Positions 7,118-14,480 of a stretch of 20,764 nucleotides of DNA are shown in pieces. The position numbers and the translations under genes were made by a program. Source of the stretch: Akkermansia sp. GTDB taxonomy: Bacteria > Verrucomicrobiota > Verrucomicrobiia > Verrucomicrobiales > Akkermansiaceae. Within the stretch, counting starts at the first letter, position 1, and the number at the start of each line of letters is the position of its first letter. Location of the stretch: contig JAFZGH010000042.1 of assembly GCA_017555465.1 (NCBI GenBank), positions 1-20,764 on the forward strand, in the 5' to 3' direction. The notes below the pieces were generated by a model. The model was not told the DNA's origin. It searched no databases and saw nothing but the letters and a program-made list of their open reading frames with translations.

Positions 7118-8300
7118 ATCTGCCGGGTACCATTTCGAAACTGAATCCCTTCAGATACTCCGTTTCGGGGATATTCAGCAGAATCGGGTGGTCAGGGCTC
7201 TGACCGTGCACATGGGTCTGGCGAAGTGTGCAGTGACCATCCACGGCAGCATCACAGATTGTCTGTTTGAACAGGTTGGCGCTGATGTGGTGCGAGCAGC
7301 TGAAGGTGGACAGCACGCCACCGAGCGGCAGCATCTGCATGGCGCGCAGGTGAATTTCCTTGTAACCGCGCAATGCACCATTGAGGCTCTTCTTATTACG
7401 GGTAAAGCTGGGCGGGTCAAGGATGATGAGGTCCCACTTCGGATCGGCCCCGTTGCGTACCTTGTCACTCTCGCGCTTCAGGAAATCAAAAGCATTTTCT
7501 GCCACGGCTTCAATCTCGACACCATTGAGCTGGGCATTCTGGCGCACAGAAGCAATAGCTTCTTCAGAAATATCCACCGCAGTCACACTGGCAGCGCCAG
7601 CCTTGGCACAAGCCAGAGCAAAGCCACCCTGGTTGCAAAAACAGTCCAGCACGCGGCGGCCGCGTGCCAGGCGGGCCACCTCCTGGTAATTCTGCAACTG
7701 GTCGAGGTACAGACCAGTCTTCTGCCCCGTGGCCAGGTCAACCATGAACTTGATGCCGCGGCCAGTGGCCACAAAAGGCTCCGGCTGTTCACCCATGGCT
7801 ACATAGGTTTCCTGTTCAATCCCCTCTGCCACCAGCATGGGAGAATCGTTGCGCACAATGATGGTACGCGGCTGGAACAGGTCGTTAAGGATATCCTTGA
7901 TAAGGCCCAGGCGCTGGTACATGGCCATGGTCAGAGTCTGCACCACCAGCACATCGGCATAACGGTCGACAATCAGACCTGGCAGGCCATCGCTCTCACT
8001 CCACACTAGACGCATCATCTCCTCACCCGGCAGCCAGCGTTCGCGCAACATGGCCGCCTGCGAAATGCGCCGGGCAAAGAAATCGCGGTCCAGATCCTGC
8101 TTACGGCGGGAGAAACGACGCGCCACAATCTGAGAGTGGGGGTTATACATGGCAGAGCCCAGATAGCGGTCACGCTGATCCTTGAGCAGCACTACATCAC
8201 CCGGCTGGGGATTGCCGAACACCGTGCGCACCTCAGTACCGTAAACCCAGTCGTGACCATGAAAAATACGCGCCTTGGGCGCAATGATAAGACCTGCCAT
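7116..8300 (-). CDS. rlmI: 23S rRNA (cytosine-5) methyltransferase of the RlmI family
   Basis: A SAM-dependent methyltransferase with an N-terminal PUA domain (IIAPKARIFHGHDWVYGTE near the start) and a C-terminal Rossmann domain. Visible motifs are LDCFCNQGGFAL for SAM binding, AVDIS for the acidic loop, IILDPPSF as the motif IV region, and FSCSHH holding the catalytic Cys. In the family it modifies C1962 of 23S rRNA. The frame is open upstream to a GTG at 8375, but that codon lies inside the metG terminator stem, and the extra 25 residues fall across the gene's own promoter. I therefore start at the ATG at 8300, which gives 394 residues, close to the family norm. No Shine-Dalgarno sequence is present. 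It is transcribed separately from metG upstream. Confidence 0.92.
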   Translation of the reverse strand: MAGLIIAPKARIFHGHDWVYGTEVRTVFGNPQPGDVVLLKDQRDRYLGSAMYNPHSQIVARRFSRRKQDLDRDFFARRISQAAMLRERWLPGEEMMRLVWSESDGLPGLIVDRYADVLVVQTLTMAMYQRLGLIKDILNDLFQPRTIIVRNDSPMLVAEGIEQETYVAMGEQPEPFVATGRGIKFMVDLATGQKTGLYLDQLQNYQEVARLARGRRVLDCFCNQGGFALACAKAGAASVTAVDISEEAIASVRQNAQLNGVEIEAVAENAFDFLKRESDKVRNGADPKWDLIILDPPSFTRNKKSLNGALRGYKEIHLRAMQMLPLGGVLSTFSCSHHISANLFKQTICDAAVDGHCTLRQTHVHGQSPDHPILLNIPETEYLKGFSFEMVPGR

Positions 8301-8310
8301 AACGCGCGCT

Positions 8311-8339
8311 ACCATACCGCAAATACACGCCCATGTCAA
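8311..8339 (-). promoter_or_regulatory. Promoter of rlmI
   Basis: A perfect -35 box TTGACA (8334-8339), 17 bases, then TATGGT (8311-8316), on the - strand. The predicted start is near 8304, four bases before the ATG at 8300. It lies directly after the metG terminator, so the two units are separated cleanly. Confidence 0.75.
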
Positions 8340-8350
8340 GATTTTCAAAC

Positions 8351-8384
8351 AAAAAGAGGGTGGTGTGAATCTCACACCACCCTC
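8351..8384 (-). terminator. Rho-independent terminator of metG
   Basis: A perfect 13-bp stem (8356-8368 with 8372-8384) with a three-base loop. On the - strand it is followed at once by TTTTTGTTT. It begins 22 bases after the metG stop codon. Confidence 0.93.
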
Positions 8385-8405
8385 CAGAGGAAACTATAAT
8401 GCAAC

Positions 8406-10031
8406 TTACCCCTGCTGGGCAGCCTTACGGGCTGCTTTCTCTGCCGCCTTAGCAGCCTTGGCTGCCATCTTCTCCTTTTCCTCTGCAGAAAGAATGCGCG
8501 GGAACACCGGACTGGGAGCCTGCACGCTGTGGCCATCCTTCACCAGCCCCCAGGCCATCGACTGCGGCGTAAGGTCGTTCATATCCAGCTGCAGCTGAGC
8601 CAGAATGCGGGCAGAAGCCTCCGGCAGTACGCAGCCCAGCAGGTACCCCACCTGGGCGCAGCACTCCAGCAGATGCGCCAGCACACGCTGCAGTTCGGGC
8701 AGTTTTTCCTCGTCCTTGGCCAGCGTCCAGGGCTGTTTCTGCTCAATGTAGCTATTGCACAGTCCCACGTGTGCATTCAGGGCAGCCAGAGCATCGGCGG
8801 TGTTGTAGCTGTTCATGCAGTCAGCAAACTTGCTGACGGTCGCAGCCATGCTTTCACGCAGCGCAGCAGAGAGCTCGTCGTCGCCATCAGCCAGCGTCAC
8901 CACACCGCCGCAGTAGCGCACGCTCATGTTGAGCGAGCGGTTGCACAGGTTGCCGATATCATTGGCAAGCTCCGTGTTGTAAATCATCTTCATGCGCTCC
9001 GGGTCGAAGTCGCTGTCGTAACCGGTCTTGGTATCGCGCACCAGGTAATAACGCACAGCTTCAGCACCGAAAGCATCGCACAGGTCGTTCGGGTCAACGA
9101 TATTACCCAGAGACTTGGACATCTTCTCTCCCTTGATGTTCAGCCAGCCGTGCACCAGCAGCTGCGGCATCTGGTCATCAGCAAAACCCATGGCGTGCAG
9201 CATGCACAGCCAGTAAATGCCGTGGGCAGGCACCAGAATATCCTTGCCAATCACCTCGCAGGCGGCGGGCCACAGTTTATTGAAATCAGGCAGGCCTGCA
9301 CCCTCGGTCGCCTTATAACCGGCAAAGGAAATGTAGTTCACCAGAGCATCGAACCAGACATAGGTCACGAAATCCGGGTCGAAAGGCAGCGGAATACCCC
9401 AGGAGAGGCGGTCTTTCGGGCGGGAGATACACAGGTCAACCCCGGCGGCACGATCAATGGCATTCAGAAGGTCCTGACGGCGGAACTCAGGTGTCACCAC
9501 AGCCGGATGCGTGGTCACATATTCCTTGAGCCACTCCACCTGCTGGCTGAGATTGAAGTACCAGTTTTCCTCCTCCAGCTCGACAACTTCGCCCCATTCC
9601 GGGCCGAACTCGCCTTCTTCATTGCGCTCCTTATCCGTGAGGAACTGTTCCTGGCGGATAGAATAGAAGCCCTTGTAACCTTTCTTATACAGGCAGCCTT
9701 TTTCCTTGAGGTCGCTCAGGATGGCCTGCACACAGGCCTTGTGGCGCGCATCAGTCGTGGCAGCCCAGCCGTCATACTGAATACCAAGGCGCTCCCAGAG
9801 CGCAATGAACTTCTGCGTCACCATATCTGCATACTCCTGGGGCTGCATGCCCGCGGCCTCTGCCTTCTGCTGCACTTTCTGGCCGTGCTGGTCCACACCC
9901 GTCAGGAAGAAAACCTCTTCACCACACATTCGGTGCCAGCGAGCCAGAACGTCTGCCAGTACCTTCTCATACGCATGCCCGATATGGGGCGCGCCATTCG
10001 TGTAGTCAATTGCTGTTGTGATGTAGAACAT
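8406..10031 (-). CDS. metG: Methionyl-tRNA synthetase
   Basis: A class I aminoacyl-tRNA synthetase that charges tRNA-Met with methionine in the cytoplasm. HIGH is at 16-19 and KMSKS at 303-307; the Rossmann core, connective peptide and helical anticodon-binding domain (about 330-480) are in order. The insertion that often carries zinc-binding Cys pairs (about 121-158) has no Cys at all, so this form does not hold the zinc. The protein ends at residue 541 in an Ala/Lys-rich helical tail (from about 515) instead of the C-terminal tRNA-binding domain found in many bacteria. The start is supported by a promoter whose -10 box ends nine bases upstream. It is divergent from nadC and ends in a strong terminator. 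Confidence 0.97.
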   Translation of the reverse strand: MFYITTAIDYTNGAPHIGHAYEKVLADVLARWHRMCGEEVFFLTGVDQHGQKVQQKAEAAGMQPQEYADMVTQKFIALWERLGIQYDGWAATTDARHKACVQAILSDLKEKGCLYKKGYKGFYSIRQEQFLTDKERNEEGEFGPEWGEVVELEEENWYFNLSQQVEWLKEYVTTHPAVVTPEFRRQDLLNAIDRAAGVDLCISRPKDRLSWGIPLPFDPDFVTYVWFDALVNYISFAGYKATEGAGLPDFNKLWPAACEVIGKDILVPAHGIYWLCMLHAMGFADDQMPQLLVHGWLNIKGEKMSKSLGNIVDPNDLCDAFGAEAVRYYLVRDTKTGYDSDFDPERMKMIYNTELANDIGNLCNRSLNMSVRYCGGVVTLADGDDELSAALRESMAATVSKFADCMNSYNTADALAALNAHVGLCNSYIEQKQPWTLAKDEEKLPELQRVLAHLLECCAQVGYLLGCVLPEASARILAQLQLDMNDLTPQSMAWGLVKDGHSVQAPSPVFPRILSAEEKEKMAAKAAKAAEKAARKAAQQG

Positions 10032-10040
10032 AGCGGCGGG

Positions 10041-10069
10041 ATTCTACCACGGCCGCTGCGCCTAATCAA
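10041..10069 (-). promoter_or_regulatory. Promoter of metG
   Basis: TTGATT (10064-10069), 17 bases, then TAGAAT (10041-10046), on the - strand. The -10 box ends nine bases before the ATG at 10031, giving a leader of about three bases. Confidence 0.7.
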
Positions 10070-10079
10070 GCGCAATCTG

Positions 10080-10095
10080 GTGCATAAACATGCAC
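10080..10095. repeat. Inverted repeat between the metG and nadC promoters
   Basis: GTGCAT, four bases (AAAC), ATGCAC. It sits in the middle of the divergent region, 11 bases upstream of the metG -35 box and 11 bases upstream of the nadC -35 box. It could be an operator for one or both genes, or chance. No T-run follows on either strand that would make it a terminator. Confidence 0.35.
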
Positions 10096-10105
10096 GATTT
10101 CGTCC

Positions 10106-10134
10106 TTTACATTCACGCGCAAGAGGTCTATCAT
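10106..10134 (+). promoter_or_regulatory. Promoter of nadC-dprA
   Basis: TTTACA (10106-10111), 17 bases, then TATCAT (10129-10134). The -10 box ends seven bases before the ATG at 10142, so the predicted first transcribed base is 10141 or the A of the ATG itself. Confidence 0.75.
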
Positions 10135-10141
10135 TGCCGGC

Positions 10142-11008
10142 ATGAGCCACACTAAGGTATCTGACAACATGGAAGCGCTTATCAAGCTGGCGCTCGAAGA
10201 AGATTTCGGCGATGGAGATGTCACCTCCCTCTACTTTGTACCCGCAGAGCTGCAGGCACGAGCCCTGCTGCGTCCCCGCACCCAGGGCGTGCTTTCCGGC
10301 GTGGAAGTAGCACGCGCCGTATTCAAGGCTGTAGACCCCACGTTGAAAGTGGAAGTGTACCTGAACGATGGCGATGAAGTTTCCCCCGGCGCCGTGGTTA
10401 TGATGATTGAAGGCAAGGCTCAGTCCATCCTGGGCGCCGAGCGTACAGCGCTCAACTTCATCCAGCGTCTTTCCGGCGTGGCCAGCATGACCCACAAATA
10501 CGTGAAGGCCATTGCCCACACCGACTGCAAGCTGCTCGATACCCGCAAGACAACCCCCGGCTACCGCCTGCTGGAAAAGGCTGCCGTGGTGCACGGCGGC
10601 GGCAACAACCACCGTCTCGGGCTCTACGACCGCGCCATGGTCAAGGACAACCACCTCATGACCGATGGCAACACCGACCACCTGCAGACCTGTATCAACA
10701 AGCTCAAAGCCGAGCGCCCCGGTGTGGAAGTGCAGCTGGAAGCTGATAATCTGGAACAGGTGGAAGCATTCCTGAAACTTGAGGGCGTGGACTACATTCT
10801 GCTCGATAACATGAGCAACGAAGACATGCGCAAGGCTGTGGAAATGCGCGGCCAAGGCTGCAAGCCCTACTTCGAAGCCTCCGGCGGTCTCACCCTTGCC
10901 ACTGCTCCTGCCGCTGCAGAAACAGGTGTGGACTTCATGAGCTTCGGATGCCTCACCCACTCGGTTCCCTCGCTCGACCTCGGGCTGGATTTCACCGTTG
11001 AGCGCTGA
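10142..11008 (+). CDS. nadC: Quinolinate phosphoribosyltransferase (nicotinate-nucleotide pyrophosphorylase)
   Basis: It converts quinolinate and PRPP to nicotinate mononucleotide, CO2 and pyrophosphate in de novo NAD synthesis. At 288 residues it has normal length. Family blocks are seen in order: EEDFGDGDVTS near the N-terminus (19-29), the substrate loop DTRKTTPGYR (133-142), HGGGNNHR (151-158), MVKDNH with Lys168, and the phosphate-binding EASGG (245-249). The C-terminal SVPSLDLGLDF is also typical. The first ATG is chosen because it follows the promoter directly; a second Met at residue 10 is possible. The dprA start lies 11 bases after its stop. No nadA or nadB is in the window. Confidence 0.97.
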   Translation: MSHTKVSDNMEALIKLALEEDFGDGDVTSLYFVPAELQARALLRPRTQGVLSGVEVARAVFKAVDPTLKVEVYLNDGDEVSPGAVVMMIEGKAQSILGAERTALNFIQRLSGVASMTHKYVKAIAHTDCKLLDTRKTTPGYRLLEKAAVVHGGGNNHRLGLYDRAMVKDNHLMTDGNTDHLQTCINKLKAERPGVEVQLEADNLEQVEAFLKLEGVDYILLDNMSNEDMRKAVEMRGQGCKPYFEASGGLTLATAPAAAETGVDFMSFGCLTHSVPSLDLGLDFTVER

Positions 11009-11019
11009 TTTCAAGCCGC

Positions 11020-12156
11020 ATGCTCACCCCGCAGGAGGCACTCATTACCCTCAACCTCATTCCCGGACTCGGGTCCATGAGGATTCAGGCACTACTGGAA
11101 TATTTCGGTAGTGCCGAACTTGTGCTCCATGCGTCCCGGAGCATGCTGTCCAACGTGCCACGCATCGGGCCGAAACTTGCCGCCGCCATAGCAGACTGGC
11201 GCAACTGCACCAACGCACGGGCAGAAGTCGACTGCGCGGAACAATTCGGCGTACGAATCATAACCCTGCAGGATGCAGAATACCCAGCCTTCCTGCGGCG
11301 CATGAGCGACCCGCCCGTGGTTCTCTATGTTCGCGGCAACCTGCTGCAGTCCGATAGTGACCGTGGTGTGGCCATTGTCGGCACACGCCAGGCTACTCCT
11401 TACGGCAACACCACCGCGCGCCGCTTCGGGCGAGAACTGGCAGATGCAGGCTGCACCATCATCTCCGGTCTCGCCCGTGGTATCGACACCGCCGCCCATT
11501 GGGGCGCTCTGGATGCGGGTGGCCGCACCATCGCCGTTCTCGGCTTCGGAATGGCCGGCATCTACCCCGAAGAAAACGCCAGACTGGCAGAACTCATCTG
11601 CGATGGACATGGTGCACTCGTCAGCGAGTTCCCCATGTACATGCGCCCCAGCAAAGCCACATTCCCACAGCGCAACCGCATCGTGGCTGCATGGAGCCGC
11701 GCCACTCTGGTAGTGGAAGCTCCCCAGCGCAGCGGCTCGCTGCACACAGCCACCATGGCCGGGGCTGACTACGGCAACCGCGTCTTTGCCATTCCCGGAC
11801 CCATTAACCAAATCAGCTTCAGCGGGTGCCACGCCCTCATCCGCGATGGAGCCACCCTCTGCACTTCCCCCGCAGAACTGCTGGAAGATATGCAGTGGGA
11901 ACAAGGTGGGCAACAGCTGGAACTTTTTGCAGAAACACCCAGGGAAGGAGAAAAACAGGATTCTGTTCGAGAACCGCTCAGTGATGCAGAAAGCGCCGAT
12001 ATTCTGCAAGCGATAGCCAGCGGACACGACACACTGGATGCCCTGTGCAGCGTCCTGGGTTGCGGGGCTCACAGTATCACCCCCAGACTGATGCGCCTGC
12101 AGATTGAACGCCGCATCATTCCCCTGCCAGGCGGCAGATTTTCGAACGCACAGTGA
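11020..12156 (+). CDS. dprA: DNA-processing protein DprA
   Basis: DprA binds incoming single-stranded DNA in natural transformation and loads RecA. The 378 residues show an N-terminal helix-hairpin-helix/SAM-like part (about 1-65), the Rossmann core with GTRQATPYG (121-129), SGLARGIDTAAH (149-160), FPQRNR (215-220) and GSLHTA (239-244), and a C-terminal winged-helix domain (about 325-372) as in many full-length DprA proteins. A polar, poorly conserved linker joins core and tail. It sits 11 bases after nadC and is probably co-transcribed; that pairing has no obvious functional reason. No other competence gene is in the window, though RecJ at 18427-20139 also works on single strands. Confidence 0.96.
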   Translation: MLTPQEALITLNLIPGLGSMRIQALLEYFGSAELVLHASRSMLSNVPRIGPKLAAAIADWRNCTNARAEVDCAEQFGVRIITLQDAEYPAFLRRMSDPPVVLYVRGNLLQSDSDRGVAIVGTRQATPYGNTTARRFGRELADAGCTIISGLARGIDTAAHWGALDAGGRTIAVLGFGMAGIYPEENARLAELICDGHGALVSEFPMYMRPSKATFPQRNRIVAAWSRATLVVEAPQRSGSLHTATMAGADYGNRVFAIPGPINQISFSGCHALIRDGATLCTSPAELLEDMQWEQGGQQLELFAETPREGEKQDSVREPLSDAESADILQAIASGHDTLDALCSVLGCGAHSITPRLMRLQIERRIIPLPGGRFSNAQ

Positions 12157-12169
12157 ACGCACTTTAGGC

Positions 12170-12198
12170 TTGCAAATGCAGGGGGGCTGAAATACACT
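12170..12198 (+). promoter_or_regulatory. Promoter of the D,D-carboxypeptidase gene
   Basis: TTGCAA (12170-12175), 17 bases, then TACACT (12193-12198). The -10 box ends eight bases before the ATG at 12207, giving a leader of about two bases. Confidence 0.6.
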
Positions 12199-12206
12199 GA
12201 CTCGCC

Positions 12207-13136
12207 ATGCGTTTTCCTGCCGTCATACTCAGTCTTTGCGCCCTTATCATCACCGAAACGCAAGCTGCTTTCACTGCCCCCTTTGTGCAGAATCAACCTT
12301 TTGTCGGTCAGAATCCCGCATCTATTCCCCAACAGGCCAAACGCGTACGCCGGGTATACAGCAGCGGTCTGAACCCGGCGCGCCCCCTGCCCACGCCTGA
12401 CACCCCCGCACCCCGACCGGATTGCGCCGCCGTATGTGTCATTGACCCGTACAACGGTCACGTGCTCTACGGATACAACGCCCACATGCGCCGCCAGGTG
12501 GCCAGCACCCAGAAAATCATCACTGCACTCTGCGTGTGCGACACCAAAAACCTGGATGACATGGTCACAATCAAGGCCTCAGACCGCCTTGCCCCGCCCA
12601 TCCGTCTGAATCTGCGAGCAGGCGAACAATACACCCGCCGCGAACTGCTGCAAGCCATGCTAACCGGCAGTTTCAACGATGTAGCCGTATCCCTGGCGCG
12701 CGACTGTGCCGGCAGTGTGGAAGCCTTCGTGGCCCGCATGAATGCCCGTGCCCGCCGCATGCGCATGCACAACACACACTTTGCCAACCCGAACGGACTG
12801 CCTGCCGAGCAGTATTCCACGGCATACGACATGGCTCTTGCTGCGTGCTATGCGTACAACAACAAGACAATTCGCAGCATGATCAACATACCTGCCTACG
12901 AATTCCGGCGTAATAATGGGCAAGTGCGCATCATCCGCTCCACCAACCGACTGCTCACCTCCCACCCCTGGGTTCAGGGCATGAAAACAGGCTACACCAA
13001 TCTGGCAGGCAAATGCCTCATCTCCAGCGCCGCCAGCAACGGGCGCGCCGTCATTGTTGTTGTTCTGGGCAGCACCAGTCGCAAAATATGGGGCGAATCC
13101 CTCAAATACCTGCGCTGGGCGCTTGATGAAGCCTGA
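12207..13136 (+). CDS. Secreted D-alanyl-D-alanine carboxypeptidase (S11 family, DacA-like)
   Basis: A serine peptidase that trims the terminal D-Ala from peptidoglycan stems in the periplasm. A signal peptide covers about 1-20 (hydrophobic AVILSLCALII). The three active-site motifs are present: STQK at 100-103 with nucleophile Ser100, SFN at 155-157 in the SxN position, and KTG at 260-262. The protein stops at residue 309 soon after the catalytic domain. It lacks the C-terminal beta domain and amphipathic anchor of E. coli PBP5, so it is probably soluble. A Pro-rich segment (58-72) separates the signal peptide from the domain. It opens a run of four envelope-type genes on the same strand, although a further promoter may lie after it. 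Confidence 0.93.
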   Translation: MRFPAVILSLCALIITETQAAFTAPFVQNQPFVGQNPASIPQQAKRVRRVYSSGLNPARPLPTPDTPAPRPDCAAVCVIDPYNGHVLYGYNAHMRRQVASTQKIITALCVCDTKNLDDMVTIKASDRLAPPIRLNLRAGEQYTRRELLQAMLTGSFNDVAVSLARDCAGSVEAFVARMNARARRMRMHNTHFANPNGLPAEQYSTAYDMALAACYAYNNKTIRSMINIPAYEFRRNNGQVRIIRSTNRLLTSHPWVQGMKTGYTNLAGKCLISSAASNGRAVIVVVLGSTSRKIWGESLKYLRWALDEA

Positions 13137-13153
13137 TTATGCCACTGAAGTCT

Positions 13154-13184
13154 CGTTTTTTCCTTTTCTTATGCGGAAAAAACG
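13154..13184. repeat. Inverted repeat just upstream of the 13209 gene
   Basis: CGTTTTTTCC and GGAAAAAACG form a perfect 10-bp stem around an 11-base loop. The right arm ends two bases before a TATACT box. It could bind a regulator over the promoter, or act as a weak terminator for the upstream gene; the stem is AT-rich and no clear T-run follows it. Confidence 0.4.
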
Positions 13185-13186
13185 GC

Positions 13187-13192
13187 TATACT
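13187..13192 (+). promoter_or_regulatory. -10 box of the 13209 gene
   Basis: TATACT lies 16 bases before the ATG at 13209. The predicted leader is about 10 bases and contains AGAG. The matching -35 position (TTTTCT, 13164-13169) is poor and lies in the loop of the inverted repeat, so this promoter may need an activator or be weak. Confidence 0.5.
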
Positions 13193-13208
13193 GCTCCGGT
13201 AGAGAAAC

Positions 13209-14045
13209 ATGGCGGGGTCGTCAAACAAGAAACGCAGCAAAAACCGGGCAGAGAAAGACACCTCTCTCTGGGGTTTTCTGTTTGATAAGAACACCCAGGG
13301 GGGAGACATCACTAAAACATCATTCTTTGCGCCGGAAGGCGAGGAAGATGCAAGCGAGGATGAGCAGGAACACCCCCGGAATCTCCTGCTGGAAATCTGG
13401 CAGCGTTTCAATTTCTGGAGCATCCTGGCCACCCTGGTTTTCCTGGCCTTCACCATTGTGCTCATCTCCACCGTCATCAGCATGTGGACACCGCAGAATA
13501 TGAGCACCATAGCAGGCTATACCGACAGAGGCACTGCCCGTGACCTCACGGCCCAGCTCCGCAATGCTAATGGCCAGCCTATCACCTTTACAGAAGCGGA
13601 ACTGAACCGTTATCTGCGAGAAACATGCCGCATGCGCCAGACAGGCGTTTTCTCCATCATCACCCACGGCGCGGGTGTGGGAGTCCGTTTTCACAACGGG
13701 TACGCAGAATTCATCATCGACCGCCTCATCGGGGCTAATGTTCATCAGACCATCTCCGTCAACCTTTCCTTCCACCAGGAAATCACCCACGGGCGGCCAC
13801 ATCTCAAAGTCAATTTCAGAAGTAACAACACCATGCTCGGAGGCCTGCCCGTAGGCGGCAGCATCGGCATGCTCCGTGTTCCGGAACGGCATATCAGCAT
13901 GCTGGAACCAGCTCTCGATTCTCTGTTGAAATGCTATCCGGAAATTGAAGCCATCATGAACGAACACGGCTACTGTCCTCATTTCATCAAAGGCGAAAAC
14001 GGCAACGAAAGCTATGTCCGGCTCGAACCTTACAGACCTTCATAA
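13209..14045 (+). CDS. Single-pass membrane protein of unknown function
   Basis: I do not recognise this 278-residue protein. It has a basic N-terminus (SSNKKRSKNR), an acidic patch (GEEDASEDEQE, 44-54), one strong membrane segment at about 69-92, and a C-terminal part of about 185 residues that should lie in the periplasm. That part contains ITFTEAELNRYL and alternating beta-like stretches (VGVRFHNGYAEFII, ISVNLSF, HLKVNF), which suggests a beta-rich domain of the type that binds lipid or partner proteins. It lies between a carboxypeptidase gene and a lipoprotein gene, so an envelope role is likely but inferred. The start is chosen from the short distance to a TATACT box. Confidence 0.85.
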   Translation: MAGSSNKKRSKNRAEKDTSLWGFLFDKNTQGGDITKTSFFAPEGEEDASEDEQEHPRNLLLEIWQRFNFWSILATLVFLAFTIVLISTVISMWTPQNMSTIAGYTDRGTARDLTAQLRNANGQPITFTEAELNRYLRETCRMRQTGVFSIITHGAGVGVRFHNGYAEFIIDRLIGANVHQTISVNLSFHQEITHGRPHLKVNFRSNNTMLGGLPVGGSIGMLRVPERHISMLEPALDSLLKCYPEIEAIMNEHGYCPHFIKGENGNESYVRLEPYRPS

Positions 14046-14069
14046 ACAAAAAAAAACACACTGATAATC

Positions 14070-14471
14070 ATGCACAAGCGCACACTGGTATCTGGCCTCA
14101 TGGCCGTTTTCTGCACCATAGCTCTCAATTCCTGCATTATTCAGCAAATTGCAGATCAATTCATCCGTGATGAGTATCCTGGCGACCGTCCTCCCCATGT
14201 CATTGCCGACAACAACGGCAAGCCCGCCAGTGACAAGTGGGCAAAGGTCAATCCCTATGATCTGCCTCCCTCCGGGTATCTCCAGGGGCGCATCAAATAT
14301 GCCGATGATGGTCTGCCGTACGCGCTCCCCTGCGAATTCTCCAACATTCTGGTATCCCCGTACGAACCGCACTACCAGCTGGATTATGCCAAATGTTCTG
14401 TAGGCGACAAAGTGTGGGATCCCTACACCCGCAAGCCTTTCTACATCCCCCGCTTCATGACAATCAACTAA
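14070..14471 (+). CDS. Small lipoprotein of unknown function
   Basis: A 133-residue protein with a lipoprotein signal peptide: basic HKR, a hydrophobic core, and the lipobox LNSC with Cys22 as the lipidated residue. The mature part is Pro/Tyr-rich and ends in DPYTRKPFYIPR, a motif I associate from memory with small lipoproteins of Akkermansia-type bacteria. No catalytic motif is visible. It starts 24 bases after the stop of the membrane-protein gene and ends nine bases before the acyltransferase fusion gene, so it is probably part of one transcript. No Shine-Dalgarno sequence is present. Confidence 0.83.
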   Translation: MHKRTLVSGLMAVFCTIALNSCIIQQIADQFIRDEYPGDRPPHVIADNNGKPASDKWAKVNPYDLPPSGYLQGRIKYADDGLPYALPCEFSNILVSPYEPHYQLDYAKCSVGDKVWDPYTRKPFYIPRFMTIN

Positions 14472-14480
14472 CATCGTGCC

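Noticed and set aside
8529..10145. 538-codon open frame on the + strand opposite metG
   Set aside because: metG is certain by its HIGH and KMSKS motifs; the antisense translation shows no recognisable domain.
14063..14068. GATAAT box before the lipoprotein gene
   Set aside because: It ends one base before the ATG, so transcription would start inside the gene and remove the basic part of the signal peptide. No -35 box fits, and co-transcription with the gene before is simpler.
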